Source: JBBRSC01 sp038245795
GTDB lineage: Bacteria; Actinomycetota; Acidimicrobiia; Acidimicrobiales; Microtrichaceae
Direction of reading: 5' to 3'
DNA length: 10,660 nt
Assembly (NCBI GenBank): GCA_038245795.1
Contig: JBBRSC010000104.1
Span: forward strand, 1-10,660
Below, piece after piece: positions 7,073-10,660 of this stretch (the first letter of the stretch is position 1; each line of letters opens with the position of its first letter). The notes beneath the pieces are model-generated. The model did no database searches and was not told the origin of the DNA. It worked only from the letters and a program-made list of their open reading frames with translations. The translations under genes and the position numbers were made by a program.

Positions 7073-7684
7073 ATGTTGGAGCGGGTCGTCGCGGGTGAGT
7101 TCCCTCGGGTGGATGGCGGAATCACGGTGGTCCCACCCGATCGCACCACGGGCCACCATCCGGTGTTGTGTTTCACCGGGCACGCCGTTGTGTCGACGAC
7201 GCTGGATGTTGAAGTGGTTCGCTCCCTCGGCGCCGACGGTTACGGCGGCGCCCATGCGCCGGACGTACTGCGAGCGCTCGCCGGATCCAACGGCTGGATC
7301 GGCGTCCTCGATGCCACGTTGTTTGCGCTCGGCACGGGGGCCGGGTCGACGCTGACGGAGTCCGACGCATACGAGGGTCACCATCGAGTCGAGTACGCCC
7401 GGTCGGTTCGTGGCGATGTGCGGGTATTGGCCAACGATCTCGGGTTGGTCACGCTGGGGTCGGGAGTCGGTGGCCGTATCGATCTCGGGTTCGAACTCCT
7501 GTCAGAGGCCGACCGGGGGAGCGGTCACGGACGACAGCTCGTCGCCGCGGCTCTGGCGATGGTTCCCGCCGGTATGCCGGTGTGGGCGTCGTCGTCGCCT
7601 GGCAACGCACGCAGTCTGCGGAGCCTGATCGGCGCCGGCTTCACGCTCGTCGGTTCCGAGGTCATCATCCGACCCGGCGGCTGA
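7073..7684 (+). CDS. GNAT-like N-acetyltransferase
   Basis: The C-terminal half shows GNAT features: a beta strand RIDLGFELL, the acetyl-CoA loop R148-G-S-G151-H-G153 (R/QxxGxG/A), a helix QLVAAALAMVP, strand PVWASSSP and PGNARSLRSLIGAGF, the common ending region of GNAT enzymes. The N-terminal half (FTGHAVVSTTLDVEVVRSLG) resembles a leader region I associate with an actinobacterial GNAT subfamily; this is from memory. There is no signal peptide. The ATG at 7073 is the first possible start but has no ribosome binding site, and the 14 codons back to the hydrolase TGA look coding (10 of 14 end in G or C). The true N-terminus may therefore lie further upstream. The target of acetylation is unknown. 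Confidence 0.75.
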   Translation: MLERVVAGEFPRVDGGITVVPPDRTTGHHPVLCFTGHAVVSTTLDVEVVRSLGADGYGGAHAPDVLRALAGSNGWIGVLDATLFALGTGAGSTLTESDAYEGHHRVEYARSVRGDVRVLANDLGLVTLGSGVGGRIDLGFELLSEADRGSGHGRQLVAAALAMVPAGMPVWASSSPGNARSLRSLIGAGFTLVGSEVIIRPGG

Positions 7685-7713
7685 CGGCACGAAAAGGCGT
7701 TCCGGCTCAGCGG

Positions 7714-8169
7714 TCATGTCCGCTCGAGTTCAGCCTTCATGCGATCGAGGGTCTTCTGCATGCCGTCGCGGTTTGTCTTGCCGCGCGTCCAACCGAGCAG
7801 GAACCAGTAGATCCGCAGCGGCAGTGTGTTGGCGAGTTGGAACGACTCGGTGACGTCGGTGCCGTCGCCTGATGCTGCGAGGTGATAGCTCCACGTATTG
7901 ACCGCCTTCCCGGGAGGTCCGACGCCGAACGTGAACTCGCGTTCCGCGTCCGCCACGACCACCGTGCATTCGGTCCAGTAGATGGGACCCTTCTCGTTGC
8001 GCTTCACGTGGCCTCGAAATCGTGCACCCGCAACGGGACCCGTCGCTCCATCGAGCCATTCGGCTTCGAACGTCTCGGGGCTGTAGCTGCCGATGCGAGT
8101 GACGTCGCTCACCAGATCCCAGACTTCGGCTGGCGTGGCATTCATATGGACGGTTACCGAATCATGCAT
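7714..8169 (-). CDS. SRPBCC family protein (polyketide cyclase/dehydrase-like)
   Basis: The 151-residue protein has the START/Bet v1-like SRPBCC pattern: first strand MHDSVTVHMNATPAEVWDLVSD with the helix that follows, RIGSYSPE, a run of beta strands (GARFRGHVKR, WTECTVVVAD, REFTFGVG, NTWSYHLAA, TDVTESFQL) and a long C-terminal helix GMQKTLDRMKAELE. This family forms a hydrophobic pocket that binds or modifies lipids, polyketides and aromatic compounds. No catalytic residue can be assigned. It is cytosolic and of usual length. It starts 23 bp after the CAP-domain gene and has its own -10-like TAGGCT in that gap. It converges with the acetyltransferase gene across only 29 bp. Confidence 0.88.
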   Translation of the reverse strand: MHDSVTVHMNATPAEVWDLVSDVTRIGSYSPETFEAEWLDGATGPVAGARFRGHVKRNEKGPIYWTECTVVVADAEREFTFGVGPPGKAVNTWSYHLAASGDGTDVTESFQLANTLPLRIYWFLLGWTRGKTNRDGMQKTLDRMKAELERT

Positions 8170-8175
8170 GCGGCG

Positions 8176-8181
8176 AGCCTA
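8176..8181 (-). promoter_or_regulatory. -10 box of the SRPBCC gene, leaderless
   Basis: TAGGCT on the minus strand, 6 nt before the ATG at 8169, fits TAnnnT at the spacing expected for a leaderless transcript. No Shine-Dalgarno site is seen. The -35 region would lie in the end of the CAP gene and is not clear. Confidence 0.4.
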
Positions 8182-8192
8182 CGCAACGCTCG

Positions 8193-8732
8193 TCAGCGGC
8201 AGGTGCCGGAGGTGCCGAAGTCCTGCGTCCAGTAGATCGACCCATTGGTTGTTTGGCCGACGCCGAGATGAACGAAGCGCGCATCGAGCAGGTTCTGTCG
8301 GTGACCAGGCGAGTTCATCCAGCCCATCATCACCGCAGCGATGGTCGGATACCCAGCGGCGACGTTCTCGCCGAGCCGCATCCAGCCCACGTACCCAGCC
8401 CGCTCGACCCGTTGCGACATGGTGGAGCCATCACCACCGGTGTGCGACATCGTGCGCCGGGCTGCTTGATCATCAGAATGCGCCTGCGCCGCAGCGTTCA
8501 ATGACGCGCACAATGTCAATGGTGCTGAGCCTGCGGTCGCGCGCTCAGCGTTCACGACACTCAGCATCTCGTTCTGCCAGCCCGAGGGCGACGGTGATTG
8601 CAGTTCAGGGGAAGGCGGCGCCGCGGTCAGGGGAACGGGCGGCGAGTTCCGCATCGCGGGCGTACAACCACCGATCGCAACGGCGCTGATCACTCCGATG
8701 GTCAACGTTCGGCGGATTCCCCGGGCTCCCAT
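8193..8732 (-). CDS. CAP-domain (SCP-like) lipoprotein
   Basis: A 179-residue exported protein with a bacterial CAP domain, the cysteine-rich secretory protein fold related to YkwD. The signal peptide ends in VAIGGC, so C23 is probably lipidated. A proline/serine-rich linker runs to about residue 50. The CAP domain (55-179) shows LSVVNAERATAGSAPL, H97 in MSHTGG, GENVAAGY with E122, and WMNSPGHRQNLLD with H144, the typical conserved cavity residues. Bacterial CAP proteins act outside the cell, but their biochemical role is mostly unknown. The ATG at 8732 is chosen because it places the signal peptide properly; the longer in-frame start at 8810 would fall inside a hairpin loop. Three inverted repeats lie just upstream. 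The SRPBCC gene follows after 23 bp. Confidence 0.9.
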   Translation of the reverse strand: MGARGIRRTLTIGVISAVAIGGCTPAMRNSPPVPLTAAPPSPELQSPSPSGWQNEMLSVVNAERATAGSAPLTLCASLNAAAQAHSDDQAARRTMSHTGGDGSTMSQRVERAGYVGWMRLGENVAAGYPTIAAVMMGWMNSPGHRQNLLDARFVHLGVGQTTNGSIYWTQDFGTSGTCR

Positions 8733-8756
8733 ATGAGTCCATCGACCCACGTTGCA

Positions 8757-8778
8757 GATTCCTTGAATCGGTCGACCG
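8757..8778. repeat. Two adjacent short palindromes upstream of the CAP gene
   Basis: GATTCCTTGAATC (8757-8769, 5-bp arms and 3-nt centre) touches CGGTCGACCG (8769-8778, perfect 10-bp palindrome). They lie 25-46 bp before the CAP start codon, where a promoter or operator is expected. Function is not shown. Confidence 0.4.
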
Positions 8779-8784
8779 GCACTC

Positions 8785-8835
8785 CGAACTGTGAACGCTG
8801 GACCACCCACCGGGTGGTCCAGCGTTCACAGTTCG
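8785..8835 (-). terminator. 24-bp perfect hairpin, candidate terminator of the fasciclin/VOC unit
   Basis: Positions 8785-8808 and 8812-8835 are exact reverse complements, leaving a 3-nt loop. The structure starts 10 bp after the VOC stop codon, where a terminator for minus-strand transcription belongs. No T-run follows, which fits the I-shaped, U-tract-free hairpins reported in actinobacteria. The length and perfection are striking and could also mean mRNA protection or a small mobile remnant. Confidence 0.65.
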
Positions 8836-8845
8836 AGAAATCGGC

Positions 8846-9286
8846 TCAGCTGGCGATGAGTTCGATACGCGTGCCGTCGGGATCGGTCAGGAAGAGCAGC
8901 CTCACGCCCACTGTGACGTCGGTGTACTCCAAGATCGTCCCGCCGTGCTCCACCAGCCGGGCGGCCACGGCGTCAATGTCCTTCACCATGAAGGTCAAGT
9001 GGGTGAGTCCCAGGTGACCCCGGCTGGTCGAGGGTGAACCGCTCGGCAGCGGCGATGTGTACGCGAGGAGTTCGAGCTTCAGCGAGTCGCGGGTGATCAT
9101 CTGGGATCGAAGCGCAACCGGCGACGCAACCTCGAGTGCATCAGCGAGGCCTGGCAGGGAGCCATCATCGAGGTCGTACCCCTCAGCCTGGTCGAACCCG
9201 AGGCCGTCGCAGTAGAACCGCAGCGACCGCTCGAGGTCGAACACGCAGATGCCGCAATGGGAGAAGGCCAGCCCGTCGGACGTCAT
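8846..9286 (-). CDS. VOC family protein (glyoxalase/bleomycin-resistance/dioxygenase fold)
   Basis: A 146-residue, single-unit vicinal oxygen chelate protein with two beta-alpha-beta-beta-beta modules: FSHCGICVFDLERSLRFYCDGLGF at the start and GLTHLTFMVKDIDAVAARLVEHGG in the second half. The four expected metal ligands are present: H10, E72 (LKLELLAY), H96 and E142 (TRIELI). It is therefore likely a metal-dependent lyase, dioxygenase or epimerase, working as a dimer in the cytosol; the substrate is not evident. LFLTDPDGTRIELI is the typical VOC ending. The ATG at 9286 has AGGGTGA upstream and starts 4 bp after the fasciclin gene's stop, so the two are co-transcribed. A long hairpin follows. 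Confidence 0.93.
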   Translation of the reverse strand: MTSDGLAFSHCGICVFDLERSLRFYCDGLGFDQAEGYDLDDGSLPGLADALEVASPVALRSQMITRDSLKLELLAYTSPLPSGSPSTSRGHLGLTHLTFMVKDIDAVAARLVEHGGTILEYTDVTVGVRLLFLTDPDGTRIELIAS

Positions 9287-9290
9287 GTTG

Positions 9291-9866
9291 TCACCCTGCC
9301 TTGGTTGTGATGATGGCGTCAATGAAGTGGATCACGCCGTTCGATGTGATCACATCCGTGCGGGTCACGGAGGCGTTGCCGATTTTGAGGATTTGTCCGT
9401 CGATCGTGATCGGCACCGGGCCGCCCAGTGTCTCGATGTTCTTCCCGTTGAGGGGAATCAGATCCGACGCCGCCAGCTTGGATGCCACGAGGTGCACGTC
9501 AAGCGCCTTGGCGTGCGGAGTTGCGGTTCGTAAGGCGGCGAGATCCTTCGGAGGGAGGGCGGCGAACGCTTCGTTGGTCGGAGCAAAGAGCGTGAAGGGT
9601 CCCGCGCCAGCAAGCGTTGTCGCCAGGTCAGATGCGCCGATGATCGAGGCCAATGTCGACAATGTGGAATCGGCCGCCACGTAGTCGGCGATCGTTCCGG
9701 ATGCCGATGCTGGGGGCTTTGACTGCACCGTCGTTGAGGTGGTCGTTGCGGGCTTGCTGTCGTCCTGTGAGCACGCCGAGAGGACCCCGCTTGCTGTCAG
9801 CGAAATCGCCATGGCTGCGACGATCATCGAAGCTCTCGACGGAAATTTGTTGCGATGGCGCTGCAT
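9291..9866 (-). CDS. Fasciclin-domain lipoprotein
   Basis: A 191-residue exported protein with one fasciclin (FAS1) domain, a fold used for adhesion and matrix interaction and known in mycobacterial MPT70/MPT83. The signal peptide ends in a clean lipobox LSAC (C32), followed by a Thr/Ser/Ala/Pro linker to about residue 56. The domain then shows IADYVAADSTLSTL, the H1 motif GPFTLFAPTNEAFAALP (89-105), LDVHLVASKL with H125 at the YH position, and the H2 motif VITSNGVIHFIDAII (172-186). ATG 9866 is chosen because the basic region and hydrophobic core follow at normal spacing; longer in-frame starts (9911, 10268) run into the divergent gene. It is divergent from the PKD lipoprotein and co-transcribed with the VOC gene. 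Confidence 0.92.
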   Translation of the reverse strand: MQRHRNKFPSRASMIVAAMAISLTASGVLSACSQDDSKPATTTSTTVQSKPPASASGTIADYVAADSTLSTLASIIGASDLATTLAGAGPFTLFAPTNEAFAALPPKDLAALRTATPHAKALDVHLVASKLAASDLIPLNGKNIETLGGPVPITIDGQILKIGNASVTRTDVITSNGVIHFIDAIITTKAG

Positions 9867-9874
9867 GGGAGGTA

Positions 9875-9880
9875 AACCTA
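9875..9880 (-). promoter_or_regulatory. -10 box of the fasciclin gene, leaderless
   Basis: TAGGTT on the minus strand lies 8 nt before the ATG at 9866. There is no Shine-Dalgarno site before this ATG; the minus strand even reads CCTCCC there. The spacing fits a leaderless transcript. No clear -35 box is visible. Confidence 0.4.
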
Positions 9881-9913
9881 GTCCCTTGGGTTCAGGGCGA
9901 ACTGTGCTCATTT

Positions 9914-9920
9914 GGAGGGG
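9914..9920 (+). promoter_or_regulatory. Ribosome binding site of the PKD lipoprotein gene
   Basis: GGAGGGG lies 6 nt before the ATG at 9927 and is a strong Shine-Dalgarno match. It supports a real plus-strand gene here, although an in-frame-open minus-strand reading overlaps it. Confidence 0.65.
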
Positions 9921-9926
9921 AATCTC

Positions 9927-10660
9927 ATGTCGCGTGTGCGCGTACTGGCCGTATCCATGTTGGGTGTTGTTGCGCTCGGTGCCGCTGGGTGCGCCCCAAC
10001 CGGCGGCGGTGGGGCTACGGGCAACGTTGCGCCCGTTGCGGCGATCAGCGCCGTACCGTCCTCGGGCCCATCGCCGTTGTCCGTGGCGTTCTCGAGCAGC
10101 GGGTCGTCTGATCCGGATGGTTCGATCGTCGGCTGGTCGTGGACCTTTGGTGACGGTTCGCTCACCGACACCACCCCGAACCCTTCGCACACGTACACCC
10201 TCGTCGGCACTTTCACTGCGTCTCTGCAGGTCACTGACAACGGCGGGTTGACCAACGTTGCCACCCAATCGATCACCGTGACGTCGGGCGTGAACCCGGT
10301 CACCGTGACCGCCCCGGTAAACAACAGCTCGAGCAACAACGCCGCCCCCACCTTCGCCGGTGCCGCAGGTAACGCTGCTGGAGATGCAGCCACGCTCGCC
10401 GTGGTCGTGAAGCAGGGTGCGTCGACCGTGCAGACCCTGTCTGCCACGCGCAGTGGCGCGGCATGGAGCGTTCCGGCGTCGCCCGCGCTGGCCGACGGCA
10501 CCTACACCGTCACCGCCACGCAGGTCCTCGCTGTAAGCATCACCTCGACGTCGCCAGTGGTCACGTTCACCGTCGACGCGACAGCGCCCGCTGGTGTGGC
10601 CGTCACGGCACCGCTGACTGCCAGCACATCGAATAACCCCACACCGACCTTCACCGGTAC
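9927..10660 (+). CDS. PKD/Ig-like repeat surface lipoprotein (3' part beyond window)
   Basis: The visible 244 residues begin with a signal peptide ending in GAAGC (C22 likely lipidated) and a glycine-rich linker. A PKD domain spans about residues 35-119, with SSDPDGSIVGWSWTFGDG and NPSHTY as hallmarks. Ig-like domains of the tandem bacterial type follow: the motif TAPVNNSSSNNAAPTFAG at 128-145 recurs as TAPLTASTSNNPTPTFTG at 227-244, giving a 99-residue period, with LADGTYTVTATQ in between. Such stalks carry adhesins and surface enzymes away from the envelope; no catalytic domain is visible before the edge. A GGAGGGG site supports the ATG at 9927. The reading frame stays open to the window end. 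It is divergent from the fasciclin gene across 60 bp. Confidence 0.88.
   Translation, partial: MSRVRVLAVSMLGVVALGAAGCAPTGGGGATGNVAPVAAISAVPSSGPSPLSVAFSSSGSSDPDGSIVGWSWTFGDGSLTDTTPNPSHTYTLVGTFTASLQVTDNGGLTNVATQSITVTSGVNPVTVTAPVNNSSSNNAAPTFAGAAGNAAGDAATLAVVVKQGASTVQTLSATRSGAAWSVPASPALADGTYTVTATQVLAVSITSTSPVVTFTVDATAPAGVAVTAPLTASTSNNPTPTFTG

Noticed and set aside
7709..7724. AGCGG/CCGCT inverted repeat as a bidirectional terminator between convergent genes
   Set aside because: It has a 5-bp stem overlapping the SRPBCC stop codon and is too weak to support.
9867..10268. N-terminal extension of the fasciclin protein by 134 residues
   Set aside because: It would place a signal peptide in the middle of the protein and lies antisense to the PKD lipoprotein, which has its own strong ribosome binding site.
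9908..10501. Minus-strand open frame of 197 codons, alanine/threonine/valine-rich
   Set aside because: It is the complement of the PKD/Ig-like repeat gene; the plus strand carries the recognised domains and the lipobox.
1..10660. Mobile element, phage, CRISPR array, tRNA or toxin-antitoxin system
   Set aside because: I found no transposase, integrase, direct repeat array, cloverleaf-like segment or small paired genes; the gene content reads as ordinary chromosomal.

Overview
The window is gene-dense, GC-rich DNA with strong G/C preference at third codon positions, ATGA gene overlaps, several apparently leaderless genes with TAnnnT -10 boxes, and many predicted lipoproteins. This suits a high-GC actinobacterium. 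I suspect the Acidimicrobiia from general style, but no marker gene fixes the taxon.

Left part (1-1823, minus strand): a three-gene unit reading leftward. It holds a TetR-family repressor, a membrane-anchored protein of unknown function, and a sugar phosphate isomerase/epimerase-type TIM-barrel protein cut by the window edge. The last two overlap by ATGA.

Centre-left (1886-5192, plus strand): a tightly coupled operon divergent from the TetR gene. It encodes a PF10118-type predicted diiron protein, an EthA/MymA-like Baeyer-Villiger flavin monooxygenase and a SadH-like short-chain dehydrogenase, joined by two ATGA overlaps. The 62-bp divergent spacer carries a TetR-type imperfect palindrome over the repressor's own -10 box, plus a leaderless promoter on each strand. 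The layout recalls mycobacterial ethR/ethA and mymA loci. It suggests an inducible oxidation module for a hydrophobic ketone, alcohol or hydrocarbon-derived substrate; the substrate is not visible. The coding frame seems to switch over the last 24 codons of the monooxygenase, which points to a frameshift and perhaps an ancestral monooxygenase-SDR fusion. A 9-bp perfect hairpin follows the operon.

Centre-right (5272-7684, plus strand): a small cysteine-containing lipoprotein of unknown function, a secreted or lipid-anchored alpha/beta hydrolase of the PAF-acetylhydrolase/dienelactone hydrolase type, and a GNAT-like acetyltransferase. The acetyltransferase lies in the same frame as the hydrolase, separated by one TGA.

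Right part, minus strand (9866-7714): fasciclin-domain lipoprotein, VOC (glyoxalase-fold) protein, a 24-bp perfect hairpin, CAP-domain lipoprotein and SRPBCC protein. At the right edge, divergent from the fasciclin gene, a lipoprotein with a PKD domain and tandem Ig-like repeats runs off the window.

No tRNA, rRNA, CRISPR array, transposase or phage gene was seen, and no gene-free stretch exceeds about 115 bases. The most notable items are the TetR/diiron/BVMO/SDR locus with its compact divergent promoter, the frame switch at the BVMO-SDR junction, and the five-lipoprotein surface neighbourhood.
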